This document shows positions 7,317-15,638 of a stretch of DNA of 52,657 bases, piece after piece. The notes under the pieces are model-generated. The model did not search any database, was not told where the DNA came from, and saw only the letters and a program-made list of their open reading frames with translations. Every line of letters begins with the position of its first letter. Position 1 is the first letter of the stretch. The stretch comes from Acidobacteriota bacterium (GTDB taxonomy: Bacteria > Acidobacteriota > Terriglobia > UBA7540): NCBI GenBank assembly GCA_021787735.1, contig JAJYLL010000021.1:1-52657 (forward strand). Direction: 5' to 3'. The translations under genes were made by a program, and so were the position numbers.

Positions 7317-8228
7317 ATGAGAATCATGAAAGACAACCTGGCAGGGAAGGCACTTGCGTCCCTGTTTGTCGCGGTGGCCCTGCTGGTGGCCCCGGCGGGA
7401 ATTGTTCACGCTCAGGAAGCGTCGTCGCCGCAGAATTCGGTCTCCGTCGTGACCGGCAAGAATCAGGGCCTCGTCGTTGCCTTTGCGGCGCACCAGCTTC
7501 AGCGATATCTGGAAGAAATCACGGGCAACGATGTGACCCTCGGCGATGTTTCCGCGAAGCATCGGATTTACGTCGCAGAAATACCGGCTGGTGCGTCGGC
7601 CGCCGAGGCGCAAAAGCTCCGTGACGATTTGAGCAGCCTGAAGCAAGACGGCTTCATCATTCGCAGCGTTGGGCCGGACATCGTGCTGCTGGGCAAAGGC
7701 GACCGCGGCGACCTTTACGCCTGTTACGCTTTCCTTGAGCGCCTGGGAGTGCGCTGGTATTTCCCCGGCAGCAGGAACGAGGTTGTCCCTCACGAGACGC
7801 TCAATTGGAATGAAACTTACAAAATTTCCGAGTCGCCCGCTTTCCGCAAACGAATCCTTTTCTACTGGCCTAACAACTACTCATCAGTTGAAGACTGGAT
7901 CGATTTCGCCGCGAAGCTGCGCCTGAACTGTATCATGTTCCACTACACGTGGCCGGCGCGAGACTGGTACATCAACCTTCGGCCACAACTCCAGCCTGAG
8001 CTCGCAAAGCGTGGTTTCGAAATCGAAGTGGGAGGCCATTTCCTGTCAAGCTTTCTTCCGCGGGACCTGATTAAGGTCCACCCGGACTGGTTTCGGATCG
8101 ACGAGAACGGCCGGCGGGTGAACGATTACAACCTCGATCCCTTCAACTCGGATGCGCTCAATTACGTTGCGTCCGGCGCGGTGAACTATCTTCTGAAGAT
8201 GCCGGAAGCGACTTTATTCCACCTGTGA
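7317..8228 (+). CDS. DUF4838-type secreted glycosidase-like protein, N-terminal part (ends at an in-frame TGA)
   Basis: 303 residues. The N-terminal signal peptide (hydrophobic core LASLFVAVALLVAPAGIVHA, cleaved near residue 32) is followed by a GH67/GH20-like N-domain (FAAHQLQRYLEEITGNDV, then a GDLYACYAFLERLGVRWYFP block). This is the opening of DUF4838 proteins, thought to act on uronic-acid or amino-sugar glycans outside the cell. Translation stops at TGA 8226-8228, directly after ATLFHL. The same frame continues with ADDISGGGW and stays open to 9623, so this is one 769-codon gene split by a single stop. In homologues a Trp is expected near that point, so a TGG-to-TGA change is likely. 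Confidence 0.75.
   Translation: MRIMKDNLAGKALASLFVAVALLVAPAGIVHAQEASSPQNSVSVVTGKNQGLVVAFAAHQLQRYLEEITGNDVTLGDVSAKHRIYVAEIPAGASAAEAQKLRDDLSSLKQDGFIIRSVGPDIVLLGKGDRGDLYACYAFLERLGVRWYFPGSRNEVVPHETLNWNETYKISESPAFRKRILFYWPNNYSSVEDWIDFAAKLRLNCIMFHYTWPARDWYINLRPQLQPELAKRGFEIEVGGHFLSSFLPRDLIKVHPDWFRIDENGRRVNDYNLDPFNSDALNYVASGAVNYLLKMPEATLFHL
8226..8228 (+). other. In-frame TGA splitting the DUF4838 gene
   Basis: The codons read CTG-TGA-GCG-GAC-GAC. The frames on both sides are the same, with no indel, and the downstream 465 codons keep normal coding character. Candidates are a nonsense mutation of a Trp codon, a sequencing or assembly error, or recoding. No selenocysteine-insertion-like stem is evident immediately after the codon. 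Confidence 0.8.
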
Positions 8229-8306
8229 GCGGACGACATCAGCGGCGGCGGCTGGAGCCACGATCCCGGCAAGGAGCAATACACGCCTTCCGACCAGGCA
8301 CTGCTG

Positions 8307-9623
8307 GTGTATAACGATGTCATCAGCCGGCTACGGAAGAAACTGCCTGATGCCAGGCTGTCATTTCTTGCCTATCATGACACTGTGTTTCCTCCTCGCC
8401 TTGTGAAGCCTGCGCCCGGCATTGTCTTCTTCTACGCCCCGCGCGAGCGCTGTTATGCTCACGCGCTTGACGACCCCGCCTGCCCATTGAACCGGCAATA
8501 CAGCAAAGCCCTCGAGAAAGCCTTGCCCGAATTTAACCGGACCGACGCCGAAGTCTTTGAGTACTACACGGACGAAATCCTTTTTCAGAACCTGACCGAT
8601 CCGCCACTCCCCGGCGTCATCAGCCAGGACGCGCGGTACTACCACCGGCTAGGCATCTCCGGCGTGGGATCGCTAATGACGAATACCAGCAATTTCACCA
8701 CGCCCATGACGGACATGTTTCTCTACGCCGAGGCCCTGTGGAATCCTAATCGTGATTTGTGGAAGTCGCTTGACGAGTATGCAGCGGTTTACTTTGGCAA
8801 TCCAGGGCTGAAAGATTATTTCAGGAAACTGAATCTCGGACTTAAGGACGTGCTGAAAATCTGCCCATATCAGCATCCCGGCGACGCGTGGGACTCGCTG
8901 GGAATCGATCGTGAAAGCGACAGCGCGCTCGAGTTTCGCGTCCGGAACCTTCAGGCAGCCGTGACCGGACCGCTCGAAAAGGCTGCTGATCTGCTGAATC
9001 AGGCCGCGCGATCCGGCAGCAACGGCGTCTATCGTGAACGCATGGCAGGCGAGCAAAAATCCATGGACTTCACCTTGCGCCAGGTCACGCTCTATTACCA
9101 TCTTCTGAAAGGCGAACTGCTCTACCGCCAATGGAAAGTGCGGCACGATCCCGAGACCGGAGTGGCGCTCGGAACCGAACTGGCGCTTGCGCGCTACCAG
9201 TGGGAAAGGCAGAATGAATTTGCCTCCCGCGCCGGTCTGAAAGGCAGGCTCCTCATCCCGGATCCCGAGGTCCTGAGTAGTCGGTGGAGCGAATTGGTGC
9301 GGCAGGTTGCACACCCGTCGCCCAATGTGGTGGAAAACGATCCCGGCGGCTATTCCATGGACACTCTTTTTGAACACCTGCAGCGGGGTGTCGCCGGCAC
9401 CATCATTTCAAGTGACTGGGGTTCGGTGGCCGTGGTGTGGACTGACCTTCCGGCTTCCAAACATGCCTTGGAGCCTGGCGGGGAGGGGCTTGTGTGGCTG
9501 GACGAATTCGGCTGGCCGCTGAATAACGGCTCGCTTGATTTGTATACGGAGCCGGTAGTGGTCAGCGCCGAAGGCATGCCAGCCGACAAGTTCTTCGATG
9601 CGCTGGCCGCGAGCCAGCGGTAG
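8307..9623 (+). CDS. DUF4838-type protein, C-terminal part
   Basis: 438 residues from an in-frame GTG, though the frame is open right back to the TGA at 8226. It continues the upstream part without a shift: a TIM-barrel segment (LPDARLSFLAYHDT, DAEVFEYYTDEILF, YYHRLGISGVGSLM) and a helical region, as expected for the second half of DUF4838 family members. No SD precedes the GTG, so independent translation is doubtful. It is probably only expressed by readthrough, or not at all if the TGA is real. Confidence 0.65.
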   Translation: MYNDVISRLRKKLPDARLSFLAYHDTVFPPRLVKPAPGIVFFYAPRERCYAHALDDPACPLNRQYSKALEKALPEFNRTDAEVFEYYTDEILFQNLTDPPLPGVISQDARYYHRLGISGVGSLMTNTSNFTTPMTDMFLYAEALWNPNRDLWKSLDEYAAVYFGNPGLKDYFRKLNLGLKDVLKICPYQHPGDAWDSLGIDRESDSALEFRVRNLQAAVTGPLEKAADLLNQAARSGSNGVYRERMAGEQKSMDFTLRQVTLYYHLLKGELLYRQWKVRHDPETGVALGTELALARYQWERQNEFASRAGLKGRLLIPDPEVLSSRWSELVRQVAHPSPNVVENDPGGYSMDTLFEHLQRGVAGTIISSDWGSVAVVWTDLPASKHALEPGGEGLVWLDEFGWPLNNGSLDLYTEPVVVSAEGMPADKFFDALAASQR

Positions 9624-9710
9624 AACAACGCCGGCCCAAACGAGGACACTGCCACAGGCTCCCGCCACCTTCACACAAGTTGTCAGTCCGATATTGAAGA
9701 TGGTGCAGGG

Positions 9711-10736
9711 TCAGCGGGGCGCAGCTTTATCAGCAGATAGGACTCCGGCAGCTTTCATCTGTTCCATGATGGTGTGGATCCTGGGAGCAAAGCGACCTTC
9801 TGGTTCTTTGCGAAGATATTCCTCCATCTCGCCGTAAGCGTCGTCGTACTTCGATTCCCGAAGGTAAACGTCAGCCAGTTTGACGTACAGAAGCGAAGGC
9901 GGCGTCTTGTTAAGCATGGACACTTCACGCAACTCTTTTTCGGCCTCGGTGTAATTCTTCATGCCATAGCAGGCGATCCCCATCTGAAAATGGAACTGCC
10001 ACGCGTCAGGCGAACGTTCCAACCCTTGCCGTAGGATCTTGACGCTCGGCGCGTATTGCCCTTTGGCGTTCAACAACTGGGCCAGCCTGACGTAGGCATT
10101 CAGAAGCGTGCCATCGCACTGGATCGCCTTTTGGAGTCTCGTCTCAGCCTCAGCAGATTTGGTCTTCTGGATGATCAGAACGGTGGCCAGGTCCATCTGC
10201 GCACGCGCATAGCACGGGTACTCGCGTATAGCTTGCTCAAAGTAACGCTGGGCAACAGAGTAATGGTGCTTCTGGAAGGCACGGCTGCCTTTCTGGTATT
10301 GCTTTCTGGCACTCTCAGGTACCCGGAGTTCGGCAACTGAAGTAACTGCGCCTTTATTGGGTTGCCCCTTGGGCTCCGGCGTCAATTGAACGTTAATGGT
10401 AACGTCGCCCCCACTGTACCGAAGGTCCGCATTCATTTCCGCTGTGCGAAAACCCTTGGCAGTAACCACCATCCGATAGTTGAGTCTCGCCAGGCCATCG
10501 ATTTCAAAGTGGCCGGCAGAATCGACCGGCTGCGCAGCCACCAACTGGCCAGTGTTGGTCAGAAGGGTGACGGTGACTCCGAAGGGGATTGTCACCCCAT
10601 TCCGCGTTGTCACCTGGCCACTGAGGGATGCTGAGCGCTGGCAAAATGCGGCAGGCTGGCATCCCAGCAGCAGAGCACCGACCACAAGCGCAGGACCGAT
10701 GGCCCGCCTCCATGAATCCACCCGGAGTACTTGCAT
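9711..10736 (-). CDS. TPR-repeat lipoprotein-like protein with a carboxypeptidase-regulatory-like domain
   Basis: 341 residues. The signal sequence (ALVVGALLLGC, with Cys at about 26, so a possible lipoprotein or type I signal) is followed by a beta-sandwich of the carboxypeptidase-regulatory type (ASLSGQVTTRNGVTIPFGVTV, then VDSAGHFEIDGL). About five tetratricopeptide repeats come next (for example YSVAQRYFEQAIREYPCYARA and YTEAEKELREVSMLN). It is exported and probably a protein-protein scaffold; no enzyme motif is seen. The SD GAGGTG precedes the ATG. It is convergent with the DUF4838 gene. Confidence 0.7.
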   Translation of the reverse strand: MQVLRVDSWRRAIGPALVVGALLLGCQPAAFCQRSASLSGQVTTRNGVTIPFGVTVTLLTNTGQLVAAQPVDSAGHFEIDGLARLNYRMVVTAKGFRTAEMNADLRYSGGDVTINVQLTPEPKGQPNKGAVTSVAELRVPESARKQYQKGSRAFQKHHYSVAQRYFEQAIREYPCYARAQMDLATVLIIQKTKSAEAETRLQKAIQCDGTLLNAYVRLAQLLNAKGQYAPSVKILRQGLERSPDAWQFHFQMGIACYGMKNYTEAEKELREVSMLNKTPPSLLYVKLADVYLRESKYDDAYGEMEEYLRKEPEGRFAPRIHTIMEQMKAAGVLSADKAAPR

Positions 10737-11063
10737 CGGAGCACCTCGCAGAAATGAATTACCGCGCGCAGTCCCCGTTCTTGCTGATGGCTGCGAAACT
10801 AAGGAACGATCATTCTTGCCCCTCGTTCGATGAGCATTGAGAAGTTATTGCCCGCGTCATGTTGGAACAAAGCTCGGCTATGGCTGTTCCACCAAGTTCA
10901 TCTTTCTGATTACTTTGTAATCCCTTCCGGTGCGTCACGTCAAACGGATGTTTTTCGGCAGCCGGCGCGAGGCAGGTAAGCAATCACCATGGCGGCCCCG
11001 CAGGCAAGACGAACCATCTGCTCGAACCACGAACGGAGCTTTGTCTGGCCGGAAAAACAGAAT
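10737..11063. other. Gene-free 327-bp gap
   Basis: It lies between the TPR gene and the end of the MFS gene, both on the minus strand. I see no ORF with family character, no terminator with a U-tract and no repeat. Confidence 0.4.
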
Positions 11064-12383
11064 TCAGGATTGGGCCGGGTGCGCAATGGGTCTGATTTTG
11101 GGAATGATCACCTGCACCAAGCCGAGCGCAATGGGATGCATAGTTCCACAGATGATGAACAACGGAATGTAGGAATGGGTAAACTGCAGAATGTATCCGG
11201 CCAGCGGAGCGATGATCATGCCGCCAACCGCGCCCGCCGCTCCGCCGATTCCGACCACGGACGCCACGTCGCGCTTGGGGAAAAGGTCCGACGCCAGAGT
11301 AAACACGTTGGCTGACCATCCCTGGTGTGCGGAGGTGGATACTGAAATCAGGGCCAGAGCCAGCCAGACATTTCCGGTCAGGACTGCGGCGATGCCAGCA
11401 GGCATGGAGAAGGCGCAGACGGCCATGGCAGTTTTGCGGCCAGCATTCACGCTCCATCCGCGGCGCATCAGAAAACCGGAGAGCCAACCGCCGCCCACGC
11501 TGCCAATAATCGCGGCGATGAAGGGAATGGTGCCGAACCACTCAAGCTGTTGAATGCTGAAACCACGCGCCTGCACCAGGTACTTGGGAAGCCAGAAAAC
11601 GTAGAACCACCAGATGGGGTCGGTGAGGAACTTGGCAATCGTGAAGCCCCACGCCTCGCGGAATCTCAACAAGCGGCGCCACCCGATTTTTGACTCGGGC
11701 TCCTCTTCTTCTCCCGGCTCGCGCATTTCGATCTTCTTCAGCTCTTCCAATGACAGCCAGCGATGCAGCCTCGGCGTCTGGTAGAGCAAAAGCCACACCA
11801 CCATGATGACGAGTGCGAAAACTCCAGTGACAATGAAGGCCGCTTTCCAACCCCAGTGCAACAGGATGGCCCCCACGACGGGGTAGGCGATGACGTTGCC
11901 AATGTTGGTTCCGGAGTTGAAAATGCCTGTGGCCAGCGCTCGCTCGCGCTTGGGGAACCATTCCGCCACGGCCTTGATGGAGGCGGGAAAATTTCCGGCT
12001 TCGCCTGCACCCAGCATGAACCGCGCGACTCCGAAAGAAAGTACGCCGCGCGCCATCGCGTGGCCAATGGTGGCAAGTCCCCACCAGCCCATCGAGATGG
12101 CATATCCGATCCGTGTGCCCAGCCAGTCAACGATACCGCCAGAAATCAGCATAAAGATGGCATAGGCCCACATGAAAGCGGCAATGATCCAGCCATAGTC
12201 GGCCTCGGTGATATGGAAAATCTGCTGAAGGTGGGGCGCAAGAATAGCAATGGTGCCGCGGTCAATGTAGTTCACCGTGGAACCGCAAAAGAGCAGGATG
12301 CAAATCCACCATCGCAGGTATGGCAGGGTCCGGCGCGGCTGCCCGGGAGATTGAATTGCCGTCGGTTGAGTCGATTCGGCCAT
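11064..12383 (-). CDS. MFS transporter, anion:cation symporter type (hexuronate/glucarate-like)
   Basis: 439 residues from the ATG at 12383; the frame extends upstream, but the extra 73 residues are hydrophilic and unlike the family. Twelve membrane helices are apparent. The motif WWICILLFCGSTVNYIDRGTIA in helix 1 and the GGIVDWLGTRIGYA loop are typical of the ACS family (ExuT, GudP, GarP), which imports sugar acids with protons. A second characteristic motif, EAGNFPASIKAVAEWFPKRER, follows helix 4. It lies downstream of iolB and the DUF6807 gene on the same strand, which suits import of a uronate- or inositol-like sugar acid. The exact substrate is not determined. Confidence 0.85.
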   Translation of the reverse strand: MAESTQPTAIQSPGQPRRTLPYLRWWICILLFCGSTVNYIDRGTIAILAPHLQQIFHITEADYGWIIAAFMWAYAIFMLISGGIVDWLGTRIGYAISMGWWGLATIGHAMARGVLSFGVARFMLGAGEAGNFPASIKAVAEWFPKRERALATGIFNSGTNIGNVIAYPVVGAILLHWGWKAAFIVTGVFALVIMVVWLLLYQTPRLHRWLSLEELKKIEMREPGEEEEPESKIGWRRLLRFREAWGFTIAKFLTDPIWWFYVFWLPKYLVQARGFSIQQLEWFGTIPFIAAIIGSVGGGWLSGFLMRRGWSVNAGRKTAMAVCAFSMPAGIAAVLTGNVWLALALISVSTSAHQGWSANVFTLASDLFPKRDVASVVGIGGAAGAVGGMIIAPLAGYILQFTHSYIPLFIICGTMHPIALGLVQVIIPKIRPIAHPAQS

Positions 12384-12704
12384 GTGGAATCCGGTTGGCG
12401 TGGAACGCCGGGCGGGGCGGGCTGCCGCTGCCAAAACGTAAATTGCCCACTCTTGCAAAAAGGCGTTGGTTTCCCAACACGACCCCTCGAATGAATCCTG
12501 CCGGAGGAGCCGCTGAAATGTAGAACGGACTCTGTGCTGCAAAACCCGGACGCCCTTGCCCGTGGCGGAAGGCATCATACGCCCGTAAAGAAAGCCTGTC
12601 AAAAAATTACCCGCAGAAAAGACCGCGACCCGCAGCCAATGCAGTGCAGGATACCATCGTCCCGAAGCTTAGGCCTTCGACTTTCTGCCAACTGCTGGAA
12701 GCCA
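12384..12704. other. Gene-free 321-bp gap between iolB and the MFS gene
   Basis: Reading on the minus strand, a T-run (TAATTTTTTG, about 12600) follows G/C-rich sequence but without a clean stem, so it is at best a weak terminator. Otherwise I see nothing. The gap makes a single iolB-MFS transcript uncertain. Confidence 0.3.
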
Positions 12705-13520
12705 CTATTGCTGCTTAACCCATGCATGCGCTGGATCGTCGCTCCAGGCGCCATAGCGTCGCTCTTCACCCGCCAGCACCCAGGTGTAATGCAACTGGTA
12801 GCCCGGCGCGGCCACCACCGGATGATAACCCTTGGGCAATAGGACCGTATCGCCGTCCCGAACGACAAAAACGGTGGAAAACCCTTCGGGATCGCCCGGT
12901 TCCGTATAGGTCCAGATGAAGCCAAAGCCCTGCGCGGGCTTGATGCGGAAAAAGTAGACTTCCTCGAGCACGGCCTCGTTCGGAGGGTTCTTCTTGTCGT
13001 GCTTGTGCGGTGGATAGCTTGACCAATTGCCCGAGGGGTTCAGCGTTTCACCGGCAAGCAACCGCTCGGCCTGGGTGTTGAGGTCGAGCGCGGAGTAAAC
13101 ATTCCGTTGCCAGTTGTCCCGACCCGCGCGGTTGAGAGTGACGTCCGAGCCCTGCAGCAGGCGCGGAACCGTCGCGGTCCCGGAAGGCGCTGAGAAGATG
13201 CCGACATCCAACGCGTTGGAGGTAGCTTTGATTTCAAAGGTCGAGTGCACGGGAACATAGACCATGACCGGCGGGCCGGAGAAGACGTCGGCGCGGCCTC
13301 CGGCATTTTCATAGACCTGCTTTTCGCCCTTGCCGCTTTCTATCGAGATCGACGCGGTACCTGAGAAAAGGTCGAGCACATACTCGCGGTCCCCGGTTTT
13401 TCCGGAGTGCGACTCTCCGTTTTTCAGTTGCAGACGGGCAAAGTCCAGAAACTTCATAATTCCGGGCGCGACAATCTGCTGATACCTTCCGTCAGCCTTG
13501 GCCTTGATGTGGCGTTCCAT
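12705..13520 (-). CDS. iolB: 5-deoxy-glucuronate isomerase
   Basis: 271 residues, matching the usual IolB length of about 270. It is a double cupin. The C-terminal half carries NPSGNWSSYPPHKHD, with the metal-binding His residues, plus EEVYFFRIKPAQGFGF and a second His in PKGYHPVVAAPGYQLHY. IolB converts 5-deoxy-glucuronate to 2-deoxy-5-keto-gluconate in myo-inositol catabolism. The SD AAAGGAG precedes the ATG. No iolC, iolD, iolE, iolG or iolJ is intact in the window; a decayed isomerase-like gene lies 1.3 kb upstream. It follows the DUF6807 gene on the same strand with a 116-bp gap. Confidence 0.88.
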   Translation of the reverse strand: MERHIKAKADGRYQQIVAPGIMKFLDFARLQLKNGESHSGKTGDREYVLDLFSGTASISIESGKGEKQVYENAGGRADVFSGPPVMVYVPVHSTFEIKATSNALDVGIFSAPSGTATVPRLLQGSDVTLNRAGRDNWQRNVYSALDLNTQAERLLAGETLNPSGNWSSYPPHKHDKKNPPNEAVLEEVYFFRIKPAQGFGFIWTYTEPGDPEGFSTVFVVRDGDTVLLPKGYHPVVAAPGYQLHYTWVLAGEERRYGAWSDDPAHAWVKQQ

Positions 13521-13636
13521 GCAATTTCTCCTTTCAGGATGGTCAGGGGCACATTAACCTGCGATGAGCCTCAGGCCGTGCAGATTGCTCTGCCCGTCGA
13601 ACCAGGGCTCATCGTGCCATCAGTGGAACGGGCGGC

Positions 13637-14647
13637 TCAGCGGCCCGCGGCGTACTTCTGCCACGCTGCAGCGATATCCGCCTGCTTGTCGTCGCCGTGG
13701 TGAATCAGGACTCGATAACGCAAGGTAAGACTGCCTCCCGACGGGATTGTGTAGCTGCCGTCAAGCTTGGGATTATTGAAAAACTCCCGCAGCCCGAAGG
13801 GATTGACGGCAAACAGCCCGTAACCTCTGGCCATCCACGTTGTGGGATGACGCAGATTGTGAGGGTTGTCGAATATGGCGATGCCGACCTCTTCGCCGTC
13901 AACATTTCCATAATAGTCCACCCAGTTCGCCTTCTTGCCCCAGATATCCTTTTCACCTACGCCGCCGTTTGAGTTGACCATCTGTGCCGGCGGTGAATCC
14001 AGAGCGTGAACCACGCGGATTGCAAAAGTTCCTTCCTTGGTATCACCAAGCTTGAGCGGACCGTGGCTCGCCCGAAGCGTGAAAGAGCAGTCGATGATCC
14101 GGTTGTTCGCGTCCCCTGAAAAAGTATAAGCCTGAACTTCTTCACCCATCGCTTCCCCGTCCGGTTTGACCAGATCAAAGACAGCGCGAATCGCACCCGA
14201 ATGGCCGCCGCCGTGCATTTCTTCAATCCTGCGGATGACGGTCCGACCTTTGGGCAGATCTTCGCTTGGATAGTAAATGCCATTCACGGTCTGCTGAGCG
14301 CGGGTCAGGTTTTTCTCCGCCCAGAAATCGATCTTATTGATGTCACCGTGTCCAAAATACATGGCCCGCTGGTGAGGGTGATCGTGGTCCTCGCCCGGAA
14401 TGTCGGTAACCATTGGCCAACTCCGCGTCACGATCGTCCCCTGCGCGCTTCGCAGCGGCGAGAGATAGGGCTTGGGAGCGTCAGTGCCGAAATGATAAGT
14501 CGTGAATGGATTGCCACCAATCTCAACCGAGATTGCGTCGCCTATTCGTGTGAGCTTAACGGGTTCCTGCCCTCGCAGCAGTATTCCACCCCCAAAGATC
14601 ATTGTGATGGCCAACACCAGCAACGAGGCAAGTCTCTTGTTTGTCAT
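13637..14647 (-). CDS. DUF6807 (PmoA-like) exported protein
   Basis: 336 residues. The start is the ATG at 14647, with an AGGA SD; a GTG two codons earlier is less likely. The signal peptide LASLLVLAITMIFGGGILL is followed by an all-beta protein with DHDHPHQRAMYFGHGDINKIDFWAE, a His-rich block typical of the family annotated 'PmoA family' or DUF6807, and WVDYYGNVDGEEVGIAIFDNP. The PmoA label is historical and does not imply methane oxidation. Members sit in carbohydrate-utilisation loci and may be oxidoreductase partners or sugar-binding proteins. Here it precedes iolB. Confidence 0.75.
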   Translation of the reverse strand: MTNKRLASLLVLAITMIFGGGILLRGQEPVKLTRIGDAISVEIGGNPFTTYHFGTDAPKPYLSPLRSAQGTIVTRSWPMVTDIPGEDHDHPHQRAMYFGHGDINKIDFWAEKNLTRAQQTVNGIYYPSEDLPKGRTVIRRIEEMHGGGHSGAIRAVFDLVKPDGEAMGEEVQAYTFSGDANNRIIDCSFTLRASHGPLKLGDTKEGTFAIRVVHALDSPPAQMVNSNGGVGEKDIWGKKANWVDYYGNVDGEEVGIAIFDNPHNLRHPTTWMARGYGLFAVNPFGLREFFNNPKLDGSYTIPSGGSLTLRYRVLIHHGDDKQADIAAAWQKYAAGR

Positions 14648-14782
14648 GAACACATCCTGGATGAAAAGTTCTATCTGGCGATCAACACGGCTCAGTGGTA
14701 TGCGGACAAACCATCCGACGACGATCGTTAATCGCCTCTCGAGAAAGTGCGAATTCTAACATCAAAGGTGAGGTAGTTCAAT

Positions 14783-15067
14783 CTTGAGCCGACAAGACTA
14801 ATCCCAACAGCCGGAGAGAGTTTCTGAAAGGCCTGGGAGCTTCTGATGGCCTCAAGCTTTGAAGTGGCTCCGTCGATTGTGGCCCAGTCGTCTTTTTCCA
14901 ATCCCGTGGGCACTGCTCCGATTTCCTGGCCGGATGGTCAATTCGATGAAGCGCTGGTGGACATTTCAAAACTGGGATACCACGGCATCCAGATGCTCGG
15001 CTGGACGGAGCAGGAAGAAATGCGTATTGCCCATTCACGCATGGCTGATCGCGCCACGATTGCATGA
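14783..15067 (+). pseudogene. Decayed Tat-exported TIM-barrel sugar isomerase/epimerase
   Basis: Near the TTG at 14783 one frame reads SRRE followed by FLKGLGAS, a twin-arginine signal core, but it is broken by stops. From 14846 a second frame reads NPVGTAPISW, then FDEALVDISKLGYHGIQMLGW, resembling the first strand and helix of xylose-isomerase-like/IolE-type epimerases (TAPISW...LGF.GIEL). The frame ends at 15067 after only about 74 codons, while intact relatives have 280-330. The gene is therefore frameshifted and 3'-truncated. It lies divergently next to the iolB group, whose pathway includes such an isomerase. Confidence 0.5.
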
Positions 15068-15638
15068 AGGGTTTCGCCCGCATGGATACCTGCCTATCGC
15101 CCGTTTGAGGTCCGCCATGTATCACGTTGGTCCCGCCGCCCAGAACCGGGGCTCAAATGCTTATCAAGAGTTTTAATTTCAATCTGGTACATAGATTGAC
15201 AAGAGCCAAAATCGTCTGTTAGTCTCAGTGAGGATAAGAGGGTTCTAATGATCCCGGCAGGCAATCGTGGGGACGTCCCTCGCAGGGCATGAAAGTTCGC
15301 TCAAGACAGGCCTGAAGTACTTGTTCGTCTTCGAGCCAAAAACCCTGCTGCCGCTTTGTCCGGTCGCCACTGGCGGCCACTGGGATCGGGGCAATTCGGG
15401 TGAACCCGTCAGGCATCTGTGGATGTTCCAGGTTGTGGGGGGGGAAAGCAGTCCAGGAGCAGAACATCGACTGTACCGGCACGTGCGGAATATTTCATCG
15501 CGACTATAGCCACAACCTCCTGCCACGAAACAATTCCCGATGGCTTTCACAAGACATTGAGAACCCTTCGTCAATCAGGATCACCGGGGAATATAGTCTG
15601 AAAGGTCAAGAGCGATGGACCAAGAGTGAAGGAGTTGT
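15068..15638. other. Long 5' region of the exopolysaccharide genes
   Basis: 571 bp without a gene I can support. It contains a TTGACA box (15196-15201) and several short dyads: GGTCGCC/GGCGGCC near 15362 and CGGG-TGAA-CCCG near 15390. The segment GTGAACCCGTCAGG recalls part of SRP RNA domain IV, but the GGAAG...AGCAG core is missing. Confidence 0.3.
15196..15224 (+). promoter_or_regulatory. Possible sigma-70 promoter of the exopolysaccharide block
   Basis: TTGACA (15196-15201) is a perfect -35. With a 17-bp spacer the -10 would be TTAGTC (15219-15224), a weak match. The leader to the BY-kinase ATG would be about 410 nt. Confidence 0.3.

Noticed and set aside
12384..12602. 73-residue N-terminal extension of the first MFS transporter
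   Set aside because: It is hydrophilic and unlike the family; the ATG at 12383 starts the normal N-terminus.
15360..15470. SRP RNA-like string GTGAACCCGTCAGG with later GGAAAGCAG
   Set aside because: The conserved GGAAG-AGCAG core of domain IV is not at the right distance, and no long hairpin encloses it.
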